A stretch of DNA of 64,000 nucleotides from positions 248,001 to 312,000 of the forward strand of contig NZ_CP049906.1 in assembly GCF_011305535.1 (NCBI RefSeq), read 5' to 3'. Within the stretch, counting starts at the first letter, position 1, and each line of letters opens with the position of its first letter. Shown here in pieces: positions 51,921 through 60,948 of the stretch. The DNA is from Diaphorobacter sp. HDW4B. Lineage in GTDB: Bacteria; Pseudomonadota; Gammaproteobacteria; Burkholderiales; Burkholderiaceae_C. The translations under genes were made by a program, and so were the position numbers. The notes below the pieces were generated by a model. That model made no database searches. It was not told where the DNA came from and was given only the letters and a program-made list of their open reading frames with translations.

Positions 51921-53123
51921 TCAGTGGTGCAGTCCCAGGATGGACAGGGCGGAAATGCCGAGATAGGGAACGCCGCCCAGGTTGTGGGTCAGACCGAGGC
52001 TGGGGTTCTTCAACTGGCGCTCGCTCGCGCGGTCCTGCAGCTGGTTGTAGATCTCGTAGGCCATGCGCAGACCGGACGCGGCGATGGGGTGACCAAAGCA
52101 CTTGAGTCCGCCGTCGACCTGGCAGGGAACGCCGTTGCCCTCGCGGTCATAGAAGCCGTCCAGAATGTCGTGCACGGCGCGGCCATCTGCGGACACGCCC
52201 AAGTCTTCCATCGTCACCAGTTCGGTGATGGAGAAGCAGTCGTGCACTTCCATCAGCGAGATCTGCTTGCGCGGATCGGTGATGCCCGCTTCGGCGTAGG
52301 CACGCTGCGCCGCGGCGCGTGTGTTGCGCACATGGCTGCCGTCCCACTGGTTGGTGGTCGATTCCACGCCCGAGCTGATGCTGAGCTGAATCGCCTTGAT
52401 GGTCACCATGTCCTTCTTTCCGAGTGCGCGTGCGATCTCGGGCGTGGTGACGATGGCTGCTGCGGCACCGTCGCTCACGCCGCAGCAGTCGAACAGACCC
52501 AGCGGATCGGCGATCATCGGCGCGGCCAGAATCTGCTCCATGGTGATGGCTTTGCGCAGGTGGGCCTTGGGGCTCAGAACGCCGTTCTGGTGGCTCTTCC
52601 AGGAGACATGCGCGAGCGCCTTCTTCAGGTCTTCCTTCGATGTGCCGTGCTTGGCGCGATAGCCCGCGGCAAGCTGTGCGAAACCTGCAGGTGCGGAGCC
52701 AAGCGGCAGCCACAGGTCGTTGAGCGTGCCTTTGTACGGAGCGGGCAGGCCGCCGTAGCCGGTGTCCTTGAGCTTTTCCACGCCGATGGCGAGTGCAATG
52801 TCCACCGCGCCGGAGGCCACAGCGTAGGCCGCGCCGCGCAGCGCCTCGGTGCCGGTCGCGCACATGTTCTCCATGCGGCTCACCGGGATGCCATCGAGGC
52901 GCAGGGCCACCGATGTCGGAATCGCGGAGTTGCCCACGTTCACGTTGTCCATGCAGGAGCCCGCCCAGGCAGCCTCGATCTGCTTGCGTTCGATGCCCGC
53001 GTCCGCCAGCGCTTCGTTGAATGCTTCGGCCAGCAGCTCTGCGGAGCCCGCGTCCCAGCGCTCGCCAAACTTGGTGCAGCCCATGCCGATGATGGCTACC
53101 TTGTCTTTGATGCCCGTTGCCAT
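51921..53123 (-). CDS. Thiolase-family protein (SCP2/non-decarboxylating type)
   Basis: 400-residue thiolase of the SCP2-thiolase/archaeal acetoacetyl-CoA thiolase branch. The nucleophilic Cys is in RMENMCATGTEALRGAA, and the C-terminal motifs EVHDCFSITEL and GGLKCFGHPIAASG (His and Cys region) are present, so thiolysis activity is plausible. It is placed directly downstream (45 bp) of a gene encoding an HMG-CoA-synthase-like protein fused to DUF35. In archaea a thiolase of this branch, HMG-CoA synthase and DUF35 form one complex with a shared CoA site, which makes a comparable complex likely here. It would release acetyl- or propionyl-CoA at the end of beta-oxidation. Confidence 0.92.
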   Translation of the reverse strand: MATGIKDKVAIIGMGCTKFGERWDAGSAELLAEAFNEALADAGIERKQIEAAWAGSCMDNVNVGNSAIPTSVALRLDGIPVSRMENMCATGTEALRGAAYAVASGAVDIALAIGVEKLKDTGYGGLPAPYKGTLNDLWLPLGSAPAGFAQLAAGYRAKHGTSKEDLKKALAHVSWKSHQNGVLSPKAHLRKAITMEQILAAPMIADPLGLFDCCGVSDGAAAAIVTTPEIARALGKKDMVTIKAIQLSISSGVESTTNQWDGSHVRNTRAAAQRAYAEAGITDPRKQISLMEVHDCFSITELVTMEDLGVSADGRAVHDILDGFYDREGNGVPCQVDGGLKCFGHPIAASGLRMAYEIYNQLQDRASERQLKNPSLGLTHNLGGVPYLGISALSILGLHH

Positions 53124-53168
53124 GACTTGTCGTCTTTCTTGTTGGTTTGGTTGTGCCGCTTGCGCCGC

Positions 53169-54629
53169 TCATGCCGAAATCGGCGTGGCTTTCCAGAAGT
53201 AGCGCGGGTAGCCGCGCGCCTTGTCCACATCCTTCACGCGGAACACCATGCGCAGTGGCGTGCCCACATCCAGACCTTGCTGGCCGACATCGACCACTTC
53301 CATGAGCAGACGCGCGCCGATGTCGAACTGCACGAAGCCCACATACAGCGGCGGCGATGGGTGGTAGGAGAGCCAATCGGCTGTGTAGGTGAACACCTGT
53401 GCGGGTTCGTCGAACAGATGGGTGCGCGTGAACTTCTCGGATGGCGCGAGGCATTCGGGATTCACGCAGTAAGCCAGTTGCGGAAACTGCACGGCGCCGC
53501 AGCAGGTGCATTTGCCCGCAGTGAAGGCTGCCAGCTGGTGTGCGGAGCGATACTGCTCGGTCAGCGCGGTCTTCACCTGCTTTTCTCCGCGCATGCCCCA
53601 TTCGAGGTCGATGCCGTTGTCATACGACAGCATGCGCAGATAGGCCTCGTGGGTCTGGGCATCGGCCACAGCGCCACTCACGCCGCGGCGTGGCTTGAAC
53701 GAGGTGATGGCATCGGTGGCGCGCAGAACCACGACGTCGCAGCCCTGGCCAAAGCCCACGAGCACGATGACTTCGCCCGGCTTGGCCTTTTCCAGCGTGT
53801 GTGCCAGCATCAGCAGCGGATGGGCGCTGCCCGCATAGCCACAGGTGCTGTCCAGGCTGTCGGCCACGGCGGTGACTTCGATGCCGCAGCGCTTGGCCAC
53901 CATGCTTGCTGTGTCCTTGAGCGACGAGGCCAGAATGAAGTGCTGCACCTCGGGGGCTGTCACCTTGGCGTTGGCGAGCGCTGCCTTCATGGTTGCGGGC
54001 ACGATCTTGGCGTAGCCTTCATCGCGAATCCAGCGCTCTTCCCAGTAGTAGTCGTGCTGGCTGTCTGCAGCGCGGAAGTGGTCGACGAAGACGTTGACCT
54101 GGCTGGCATGGCCGATGAGTTCCGCGATCACCTTCTCGCTGCCCAAGGTGAAGGCTGCGGCACCTGCGCCGTAGCTCACCTCCTGTGTGCTGGCGGGCTT
54201 GGCCGATGGATGGTCGCTGGCGATCAGCAAGGTGTTTCCCTGCGATGCGCGCAACTGGGCGAGCAGCGCGCTCACACCGGCGCGCTGGGATTGGCCGACT
54301 TCCAGCGTCGCGATGTCGGAGCGCAGGTCCAGCGCGCCCGCCACAATGCTGGCCCCTTGCAGATCGGAGAACGGCGGGCGTGTCGACGCCAGCACCAGCG
54401 AACCGATTCCGTCACGAGCGCGACTGTCCAGCGCATCGCGTGCGGCCTCCACGGCCATGGTGACGCTGTCTTCGTCCCAACTGCAGAAGGCGCGTTGTCC
54501 TTTGGCTAGCCCGCGCAGGCCCGGCGCCATCCAACTGTGAGCTGCCGCGATGGCTGCGCGCTGCATGCGAAGTCTGGGTACGTATCCGCCGTAGCCGGTG
54601 ATTCCGTTGGCTGTTTGAGTTGATGTCAC
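53169..54629 (-). CDS. HMG-CoA-synthase-like protein fused to a DUF35 zinc-ribbon/OB-fold domain, catalytic Cys replaced
   Basis: 486-residue fusion. Residues 1-365 have the fold pattern of archaeal-type HMG-CoA synthase (GYGGYVPRLRM, CGYAGSAHPLLMLAHTLEKA, GFGQGCDVV). Where these enzymes have the catalytic Cys (F-A-C-K-A-G) the sequence reads GQSQRAG, with Gln115, and where they have H-Q-P-N it reads FILAS, so both the Cys and the His are lost. Residues 370-486 are a DUF35 module: zinc ribbon Cys374, Cys377, Cys388 and Cys393, then an OB fold. It is the first gene of the minus operon, next to a thiolase. It may be a scaffold, decarboxylase or aldolase subunit rather than a synthase; this is inference. 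Confidence 0.85.
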   Translation of the reverse strand: MTSTQTANGITGYGGYVPRLRMQRAAIAAAHSWMAPGLRGLAKGQRAFCSWDEDSVTMAVEAARDALDSRARDGIGSLVLASTRPPFSDLQGASIVAGALDLRSDIATLEVGQSQRAGVSALLAQLRASQGNTLLIASDHPSAKPASTQEVSYGAGAAAFTLGSEKVIAELIGHASQVNVFVDHFRAADSQHDYYWEERWIRDEGYAKIVPATMKAALANAKVTAPEVQHFILASSLKDTASMVAKRCGIEVTAVADSLDSTCGYAGSAHPLLMLAHTLEKAKPGEVIVLVGFGQGCDVVVLRATDAITSFKPRRGVSGAVADAQTHEAYLRMLSYDNGIDLEWGMRGEKQVKTALTEQYRSAHQLAAFTAGKCTCCGAVQFPQLAYCVNPECLAPSEKFTRTHLFDEPAQVFTYTADWLSYHPSPPLYVGFVQFDIGARLLMEVVDVGQQGLDVGTPLRMVFRVKDVDKARGYPRYFWKATPISA

Positions 54630-54691
54630 GTTGTCGTCTTTCTGGTCTTGATCCGTAAGGTTGCTGGACCGATCATGCTTAATTGATATTG

Positions 54692-54708
54692 ATGCATACG
54701 ATATGCAT
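54692..54708. promoter_or_regulatory. MarR-type operator in the divergent promoter region
   Basis: ATGCATA-CGA-TATGCAT is an inverted repeat with perfect 7-bp arms. The core GCATACGATATGC (54694-54706) is the exact reverse complement of the core upstream of the MarR gene (62661-62673), and both are preceded by the same 12 bases TTAATTGATATT (here 54679-54690). It sits in the 251-bp region between the diverging operons of the cluster, 63 bp before the minus start. I infer control of both operons by the MarR protein encoded at 61949. Confidence 0.8.
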
Positions 54709-54880
54709 TTTTGACAAATGAGTCAACCAAAAAACGCAGCCGTCTATATTGGTGAAGACCCCTACGAGAAATTTCCGAGGACCCGAATAATTGACATGGC
54801 TGGCGCAAGAATGTGCTAATAAAATATGATATGGTCACATACTAAATGCGTTGCCTCATTCCACAAAACAGGAGACATCT

Positions 54881-55342
54881 ATGGCGGGTTTGTATTTCGA
54901 GCAGTTTGAACTGGGCCAGATCTTTCGCCATGACATCCGGCGCACGGTCACCGAGACCGACAACGTTCTGTTCACCACCATGACCCACAACCCTGCTGCC
55001 ATTCACTTGGACGCGGAGTACTCGCGCGGCACCGAATTCGGCAAGCCGCTGATGAACAGCGTGTTCACGCTGGGCCTGGTCGTCGGCATCTCCGTGGGCG
55101 ACACCACGCTGGGCACGACGGTGGGCAATCTGGGCTGGGATGAGGTGCGTTTCCCGCGCCCCGTGTTTGCGGGCGACACGATTCGTGTGGAATCCAAAGT
55201 GCTGGAAAAGCGCGAGAGCAAATCACGCCCCACAAACGGTGTGGTGATCTTCGAGCATGTGGGATACAACCAGCGCGATGAACTGGTCTGCTCCTGCAAG
55301 CGCAGTGCGTTGATGCACCGCGTTCCCCAATCCGAGGGCTGA
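54881..55342 (+). CDS. MaoC-family hotdog dehydratase
   Basis: 153-residue single-hotdog MaoC protein. The active-site helix is MTHNPAAIHLDAEYSRGTEF; the normal Asp-x-N-P-x-H motif appears as THNPAAIH, keeping the His but with Thr or His where Asp is expected. AGGAGA five bases before the ATG at 54881 fixes the start. It may hydrate or dehydrate an acyl-CoA such as mesaconyl- or beta-methylmalyl-CoA; the CitE-like protein encoded later in the same operon would suit that. First gene of the plus operon 54881-61881; its stop overlaps the next start by one base. Confidence 0.86.
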   Translation: MAGLYFEQFELGQIFRHDIRRTVTETDNVLFTTMTHNPAAIHLDAEYSRGTEFGKPLMNSVFTLGLVVGISVGDTTLGTTVGNLGWDEVRFPRPVFAGDTIRVESKVLEKRESKSRPTNGVVIFEHVGYNQRDELVCSCKRSALMHRVPQSEG

Positions 55343-56448
55343 TGAATATGGAAGTCGTGTCTTCACTGGATGCCGAGACCAAGAGCATGGTCGAAAGCTC
55401 GCTCGGTCGCTTTGTCGATGAGGCCTACGAGCCCACGCAACGCCACGCGAGATTGCTCAAGGGCGAGGTGGATTACCGTGCGCATTGGGCCACTCTGGCA
55501 GAGCTGGGCGTGCTGGCGCTGCCGGTGGGCGAAGCGCTGGGCGGCATCGGCGGCAGTACGGCCGATGTGTCCGATGCGCTGCGGATTCTGGCGCGCGGGC
55601 TGGTGCTGGAGCCGTTGATCGAGGCCGGCGTCATCCCCATGCCCTTGTTGGCCGCTGGTGCGGAAGGCGCTGACGCAGTGGCCGAAGCGCTCGCCGGTGA
55701 AAGCATGACGGTTCTGGTGGGTGGACGACGCGGCGATGAACTGCGCTGCTCGCGCCATGGCAGCACGGGGCAGATCAACGGTCTGGCCCGCGTCGTGCCG
55801 GGTGCGGCTCAGGCCGACATCTGGCTGATTGCCTGCACCAACGACGAAGGCGAGCCGCTGGTGCTGCGAGTGCGTGCCAGTGAGATCGTGGCGCAGTTGC
55901 GCGCCTTTCGCATGATGGATGCACGCGAGGCCTGCGATATCGAATTCACCGCATGCAGTCTGCCGACGAATGCGGTGTGGCTGTTTGGTGCGGCGGCGAC
56001 GCAAGCGCTGCAGGAGGCCAGTGCACGCGCCATCAGCGCCTATTGCGCCGACGCCGCAGGTGTCATGCAGAACCTGGTGCAGCAAACGGGCGAGTATCTG
56101 CGCACCCGCATCCAGTTCGATGCGCCGCTGGCCAGTTTTCAGGCACTGCAGCATCGCCTGGCCGATATGCACATGGCGGCGTTGGAGGCCAAGTCCATCG
56201 CGCGCGCCATGGCCAGAAGCATCGATGCAGGCGACGAGGAGCAGGTGCGCTGGCTAAGCTATGCGGCACCCACGGTGGTGTCGCGCTGCGCAACCAAGGT
56301 CGGGCACGACGCGATCCAGCTGCATGGCGGCATGGGCGTAACGGATGAACTGATCATCAGTCATTACAACTCGCGGCTCGTGGTGCTGCAGCAGTTGCTG
56401 GCGCGCTGGGTGGGCGATGCGCAATCCAGTTCGTCGTCAACCATTTGA
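55342..56448 (+). CDS. Acyl-CoA dehydrogenase, probable partner subunit
   Basis: 368-residue acyl-CoA dehydrogenase-fold protein. The C-terminal region reads HDAIQLHGGMGVTDELIISH and lacks the T-x-E-x-P type context of the classical catalytic Glu; the middle domain is short and the conserved nucleotide-site motif of full enzymes is weak. Proteins of this type (for example ChsE-like subunits of steroid degradation) form alpha2beta2 heterotetramers with a second acyl-CoA dehydrogenase encoded next door. The 56462 gene, 13 bp downstream, is the obvious partner. Start ATG 55342 overlaps the preceding stop. Confidence 0.86.
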   Translation: MNMEVVSSLDAETKSMVESSLGRFVDEAYEPTQRHARLLKGEVDYRAHWATLAELGVLALPVGEALGGIGGSTADVSDALRILARGLVLEPLIEAGVIPMPLLAAGAEGADAVAEALAGESMTVLVGGRRGDELRCSRHGSTGQINGLARVVPGAAQADIWLIACTNDEGEPLVLRVRASEIVAQLRAFRMMDAREACDIEFTACSLPTNAVWLFGAAATQALQEASARAISAYCADAAGVMQNLVQQTGEYLRTRIQFDAPLASFQALQHRLADMHMAALEAKSIARAMARSIDAGDEEQVRWLSYAAPTVVSRCATKVGHDAIQLHGGMGVTDELIISHYNSRLVVLQQLLARWVGDAQSSSSSTI

Positions 56449-56461
56449 TTCGGAGAGTGCC

Positions 56462-57667
56462 ATGCACAGCAACAACAACGCACCGGCTTTCGACGAGGCC
56501 GCATTTCGCGCCGAGGTGCGCGAGTTCGTCAAGGAAAACCTCGATCCCGTCACCCGGCACAAGGTCGAGAACGGCATCTATCTGGACAAGAGCGACTATG
56601 TCGGCTGGCAGAAGGCGCTGCGCCGTCGCGGATGGTTCGGCGCGGCCTGGCCCAGGTCGGCAGGTGGCCAGGACTGGAGCGTGAGGCAGGAACATGCCTT
56701 CTTGCAGGAAAGCGCGATCCACGCAGCGCCCATGCTCATCCCCTACGGCGTGAACATGCTCGGTCCGGTGCTCTACTCCTTCGGCACCGAAGCGCAGAAG
56801 CAGGCGCATCTGGGCGGCATTCTGGACAGCGACGTGTGGTGGTGTCAGGGCTACTCGGAGCCGAATGCCGGTTCCGACCTCGCATCGCTCAAGCTGCGCG
56901 CGGTGCGCGATGGCGATCACTACGTGCTCAACGGCACCAAGATGTGGACTACCGAGGCGCACTGGGCCGACATGATGCATTGCCTCGTGCGCACCGACAA
57001 CACGGGCCGCAAGCAGCAGGGCATCAGCTTTCTGCTGCTCGACATGAAGACGCCGGGTGTGAGCATCGACCCCATCGTCACCATCGATGGCGTGCACCAC
57101 ACCAACCAGACGTTCTTCGACAACGTGCGCATGCCGGTGTCCAACCTGGTGGGCGAGGAGGGCGCGGGCTGGAAGATCGCCAAGTTCCTGCTCTCGCGCG
57201 AACGCACCTTCATTGCCGATACGGGCAACAAGATCCGCATGCTCGGGCAGATCAAGGCGACCGTGGCGCAGAACGCAGGTTTGTTCGACCCCATGCAGCG
57301 CGCCCTGCAGGCCGAGCGCCTGTCACGCATCGAGGCGGACCTGACGGCCTTGCTGGCGCTGGAGCGCGACTACATCGACGAATGGATGGCCGGGCATGAC
57401 GACGGCATCGGTGCGTCGGTGCTCAAGGTGCGCGGCACCGAAGTGCTGCAGGCCATGACCGAATTCTGGCGCGATGCGCAAGGCCCCTACGGAGTCTGCT
57501 ACGACGCATCGCAGCGCAAGAGCGGCGATGGACTGGGGGCGCAGGAGCCTTGGGTGCGCGCCAGCGCAGGCACCTACAACTATCTCTACAGCCGCTGCTG
57601 GTCCATCTTCGGCGGCACCAACGAAGTTCAACGCAACATCATCGCCGCGCAGTTGCTGCGCGGTTGA
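56462..57667 (+). CDS. Acyl-CoA dehydrogenase
   Basis: 401-residue acyl-CoA dehydrogenase with WWCQGYSEPNAGSDLASL (flavin and substrate motif), LNGTKMWTTEAHWADMMHC and the C-terminal SIFGGTNEVQRNIIAAQLL. The start ATG at 56462 follows GGAGAGTGCC; an upstream in-frame ATG at 56417 lies in the previous gene. It probably pairs with the 55342 protein as a heterotetramer, as the tandem order and near-abutting spacing match known two-gene enzymes. Substrate is likely a branched or cyclic acyl-CoA, inferred from the enzyme type. Confidence 0.9.
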   Translation: MHSNNNAPAFDEAAFRAEVREFVKENLDPVTRHKVENGIYLDKSDYVGWQKALRRRGWFGAAWPRSAGGQDWSVRQEHAFLQESAIHAAPMLIPYGVNMLGPVLYSFGTEAQKQAHLGGILDSDVWWCQGYSEPNAGSDLASLKLRAVRDGDHYVLNGTKMWTTEAHWADMMHCLVRTDNTGRKQQGISFLLLDMKTPGVSIDPIVTIDGVHHTNQTFFDNVRMPVSNLVGEEGAGWKIAKFLLSRERTFIADTGNKIRMLGQIKATVAQNAGLFDPMQRALQAERLSRIEADLTALLALERDYIDEWMAGHDDGIGASVLKVRGTEVLQAMTEFWRDAQGPYGVCYDASQRKSGDGLGAQEPWVRASAGTYNYLYSRCWSIFGGTNEVQRNIIAAQLLRG

Positions 57668-57678
57668 GAGGCATCACC

Positions 57679-58833
57679 ATGATTCCACGCACCCTGTTCA
57701 AACCCGAGCACGACCAGTTCCGCGACAGCGTTCGCCGCTTCATCGACAAAGAGATTGTTCCGCACCACGAACGTTGGGAAGAGCAAGGCATGGTCGACCG
57801 CGAACTGTGGACCAAGGCGGGAGCAGCCGGTCTGCTGTGCCCCAACCTGCCCGAGGAATATGGCGGCTGCGGGCCGGACTATCTGTTCAACGTCGTCATC
57901 ACCGAAGAGCTGGCACGTGCCGGTGTGACGGGTCCGGGCTTTGCCGTGCACTCCGACATGGTGGCGACCTACATCGCCACCTTCGGTTCGGACGAGCAGA
58001 AAAAGCGCTGGTTGCCCAAGATGGTGACGGGCGAAGCGATTGGCGCGTTGGGACTGACCGAGCCTTCGGCCGGGAGTGACCTGAAGGGCATTCGCACCCG
58101 CGCTGTGCGGGAAGGCGACGAGTATGTGATCAACGGCCAGAAGGTCTACATCTCCAACGGCCAGCTGTGCGATGTGATCGTGCTGGCCTGCAAGACCGAT
58201 CCGGCCGCCGGTGCCAAGGGCATGAGCTTCATCCTGGTCGAGGCTGATCGCGCCGGATTCAAGCGCGGACGCAATCTGAAGAAGATCGGGCTGAAGGCGC
58301 AGGACACGTCCGAGCTGTTCTTCGAGAACGTGCGTGTGCCGGTGAGCAATCTTCTGGGTAAGGAGGGCGGCGCGTTCAGCATGGCGATGAGCAAGCTGGC
58401 CGAGGAGCGTTTGTCCATCGCGGTGTCGGCCATCATGATGGCGGAATCGGCGCTGCAATGGACCGTGGACTACACGCGCGAGCGTCAGGCGTTCGGCCAG
58501 TCGATCTCGGATTTTCAGAACACCCGGTTCAAATTGGCCGAGCTGAGCGCCGAGATTCTGGCCAAGCGCGTGTTCGTCGATCGCTGCGTCGAGCTGCATC
58601 TGAAGAAGGAACTCGATGCGGTGGATGCCGCCGCCGCCAAGATGCTTTGCACCGAACTGCAATGCAAGACGGTGGACGAGTGCCTGCAGTTCTTTGGCGG
58701 CTACGGCTACATGTTGGAGTACCCGATTGCGCGCGCCTACATCGATTCGCGCGTGCGTCGCATTGCCGGTGGTTCCTCGGAAATCATGCGCGAGATCATC
58801 GGGCGCAAGCTGCTCGGGGAGGCCCAGAAATGA
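57679..58833 (+). CDS. Acyl-CoA dehydrogenase (FadE type)
   Basis: 384-residue acyl-CoA dehydrogenase. It shows IGALGLTEPSAGSDLKGI, VINGQKVYISNGQ and the C-terminal FFGGYGYMLEYPIARAYIDS with the catalytic Glu before Tyr-Pro, so it should be an active homotetrameric enzyme of the short/medium-chain class. It starts at the ATG 57679 (11 bp after the upstream stop) and its TGA overlaps the CitE-like gene start (ATGA at 58830). Its place just before a lyase suggests a later step of the same chain-degrading route. Confidence 0.92.
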   Translation: MIPRTLFKPEHDQFRDSVRRFIDKEIVPHHERWEEQGMVDRELWTKAGAAGLLCPNLPEEYGGCGPDYLFNVVITEELARAGVTGPGFAVHSDMVATYIATFGSDEQKKRWLPKMVTGEAIGALGLTEPSAGSDLKGIRTRAVREGDEYVINGQKVYISNGQLCDVIVLACKTDPAAGAKGMSFILVEADRAGFKRGRNLKKIGLKAQDTSELFFENVRVPVSNLLGKEGGAFSMAMSKLAEERLSIAVSAIMMAESALQWTVDYTRERQAFGQSISDFQNTRFKLAELSAEILAKRVFVDRCVELHLKKELDAVDAAAAKMLCTELQCKTVDECLQFFGGYGYMLEYPIARAYIDSRVRRIAGGSSEIMREIIGRKLLGEAQK

Positions 58834-59726
58834 ATTTCACTCCCACACCGCGCAGCCCCGTGCGCTCCATTCTGTTTGTGCCTGGCGACAGCGAACGCAA
58901 GCTGCAGAAAGCTGCGGAATCCAATGCGGACGCGTTGATTCTTGATCTCGAAGATTCTGTGACCGCAAGCCGCACACAGGTTGCGCGTGAACTGGTGCTG
59001 GACTATCTCAAGAGCCAGAAGGAGGCTCGCCGCCAGCAGCTCTGGGTGCGCATCAACCCACTGAGCACGCCTGCTGCCTTGCTGGACCTGATGATCGTGG
59101 CTGGTGCTCCCGATGTGCTGATGCTGCCCAAAGTGGATTCGTCCGCCGATGTCGTGCGACTGTCCCACATGCTGGATGCGCTCGAAGTGCGTGAAGGCGT
59201 GCAGGCTGGCCACATCGGGATTCTTCCTGTCGCGACGGAAACGGCGGCATCGCTGTTCACGCTGGGCACTTACGCGGGCTGCTCGCCGCGTCTCGCAGGG
59301 CTGACCTGGGGCGCAGAAGACATCGCCGCAGCCCTCGGGGCCAGCACCAACAAGGGACCGGATGGCGGTTATGACCATGTCTTCCAGCTGGCTTGCTCCT
59401 TGTGTCTGGCCGGTGCCTGCGCGGCAGGAGTGCAGCCCATCGACACGATCTGGGCGGATTTCAAGGACGAGGCGGGCCTGCTTGCCAGCTCCAGGCTGGG
59501 CCGGCAACGAGGCTTCACGGGACGCATGGCGATTCACCCCGCGCAGGTCGATGTGATCAACGCCGCCTACAGCCCGAGCGAAGAAGAGCTGGTGTGGGCG
59601 CGGCGCGTGGTCGAGGTGTTCGATGCCAATCCGGGCCTCGGCACCGTGGGCCTCGACGGAAAGATGCTCGACATGCCGCATCTCAAACAGGCCAGGCGCG
59701 TGCTCGCGATGGCTCAGCGTGACTGA
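58830..59726 (+). CDS. CitE/HpcH-family CoA lyase (citramalyl/malyl-CoA lyase-like)
   Basis: 298-residue TIM-barrel lyase of the CitE-like group. The start SPVRSILFVPGDSERKLQKA, the metal-binding LILDLEDSV (Glu/Asp) and LTWGAEDIAAALGA are the family hallmarks. Members cleave citryl-, malyl-, beta-methylmalyl- or citramalyl-CoA to acetyl- or propionyl-CoA plus an oxo acid. The start is the ATG overlapping the upstream stop. With the MaoC protein at 54881 it could carry out hydration and cleavage of a C5 dicarboxylyl-CoA. Lack of citrate lyase alpha/gamma genes argues against true citrate lyase. Confidence 0.9.
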   Translation: MNFTPTPRSPVRSILFVPGDSERKLQKAAESNADALILDLEDSVTASRTQVARELVLDYLKSQKEARRQQLWVRINPLSTPAALLDLMIVAGAPDVLMLPKVDSSADVVRLSHMLDALEVREGVQAGHIGILPVATETAASLFTLGTYAGCSPRLAGLTWGAEDIAAALGASTNKGPDGGYDHVFQLACSLCLAGACAAGVQPIDTIWADFKDEAGLLASSRLGRQRGFTGRMAIHPAQVDVINAAYSPSEEELVWARRVVEVFDANPGLGTVGLDGKMLDMPHLKQARRVLAMAQRD

Positions 59727-59744
59727 CATATTTCAGGAAATCTC

Positions 59745-60911
59745 ATGAATTTTGCATTGACCGAAGAGCAACTGGCCATCCGCTCCGCCATCGAGGAAAT
59801 CTGTACCGATTTTGATGACGAGTACTGGCTGAAAAAAGACCGCGAAGGGGGCTTTCCCGAAGACTTCTACTCGGCCATGGCCAAGGCCGGTTGGCTGGGC
59901 ATTGCGATGCCCGAAGAGTTCGGCGGATCGGGCCTGGGCATCTCGGAGGCCTGCCTGATGCTGGAGACGGTGTCTGCATCCGGTGGCTGCATGACGGCGG
60001 CCTCCACCATCCACATGAATGTGTTTGGCCTGCATCCCGTGGTCGTTCACGGCACGGACGAGCAGCGCGCGCGTTGGCTTCCGCGCATCATCGCGGGCGA
60101 GCACAAGGCGTGCTTTGGCGTGACCGAGCCCAACACCGGCCTGAACACCCTCAAGCTCAAGACCATGGCGGTGCGCAAGGGCGACCGTTATGTGGTCAAC
60201 GGCCAGAAGGTGTGGATCTCGACGGCCCAGGTGGCGCACAAGATCATGCTGCTCGCGCGCACCACGCCACTCGATGAAGTGAAGTCGCCGACGCAGGGGC
60301 TGAGCCTGTTCTACACGGATCTGGATCGCAGCAAGATTGCCGTGCGCGAGATCGAGAAGCTCGGGCGCAAAGCAGTGGACTCGAACGAGCTGTTCATCGA
60401 TGGTCTGGAGATTCCAGTCGAAGACCGCATCGGTGAAGAAGGCCGGGGCTTCGAGTACATCCTGCATGGACTCAATCCCGAGCGCTGCCTGTTGGCGGCA
60501 GAGGCCACCGGCATTGGCCGCGCTGCTCTGCGCCGTGCCGCCAAGTACGCGGGCGAGCGCATTGTGTTCGACCGACCCATCGGCAAGAACCAGGGCATTC
60601 AGCATCCGCTGGCCGAGCGCTGGGTCGACCTCGAAGCCGGAACGCTGCTGTATCAGCGCGCTGCATGGCTGTACGACCAGGGCAGCCCCTGCGGTGCCGA
60701 AGCAAACGCGGCCAAATTCTTCTGCGCGGAAGCGGGCTTTCGCGCGGCGGAGACGGCCGTGCTCACGCATGGCGGCTTTGGCTATGCCAAGGAATACCAC
60801 GTCGAGCGCTATCTGCGCGAAGCGATGCTGCCGCGCATTGCCCCGATCTCGCCGCAGCTGATTCTGAGCTTCATCGCAGAGAAGGTGCTCGGCCTGCCCA
60901 AGTCCTATTGA
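59745..60911 (+). CDS. Acyl-CoA dehydrogenase
   Basis: 388-residue acyl-CoA dehydrogenase with ACFGVTEPNTGLNTLKLKTM (the usual S-D of the TEP-AGSD motif is replaced by L-N), VVNGQKVWISTAQ and HGGFGYAKEYHVERYLREA with the catalytic Glu. CAGGAAATCTC precedes the ATG. It is the fourth dehydrogenase of the operon and is placed before the BKACE gene. The altered substrate motif may reflect a special substrate. Confidence 0.9.
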   Translation: MNFALTEEQLAIRSAIEEICTDFDDEYWLKKDREGGFPEDFYSAMAKAGWLGIAMPEEFGGSGLGISEACLMLETVSASGGCMTAASTIHMNVFGLHPVVVHGTDEQRARWLPRIIAGEHKACFGVTEPNTGLNTLKLKTMAVRKGDRYVVNGQKVWISTAQVAHKIMLLARTTPLDEVKSPTQGLSLFYTDLDRSKIAVREIEKLGRKAVDSNELFIDGLEIPVEDRIGEEGRGFEYILHGLNPERCLLAAEATGIGRAALRRAAKYAGERIVFDRPIGKNQGIQHPLAERWVDLEAGTLLYQRAAWLYDQGSPCGAEANAAKFFCAEAGFRAAETAVLTHGGFGYAKEYHVERYLREAMLPRIAPISPQLILSFIAEKVLGLPKSY

Positions 60912-60948
60912 GCCCATCGGGTCACATCACCACCAGAAGACAAACACC

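Noticed and set aside
51081-54509. 1142-codon plus-strand open frame
   Set aside because: It runs antisense through the CoA-transferase, thiolase and HMG-CoA-synthase-like genes, whose products have clear motifs. The frame stays open because of G+C-rich codon bias; its translation has no recognisable domain.
58830-59726. True citrate lyase beta subunit
   Set aside because: No citrate lyase alpha (CitF), acyl carrier (CitD) or CitC/CitX/CitG genes are present; a stand-alone CoA-thioester lyase is more likely.
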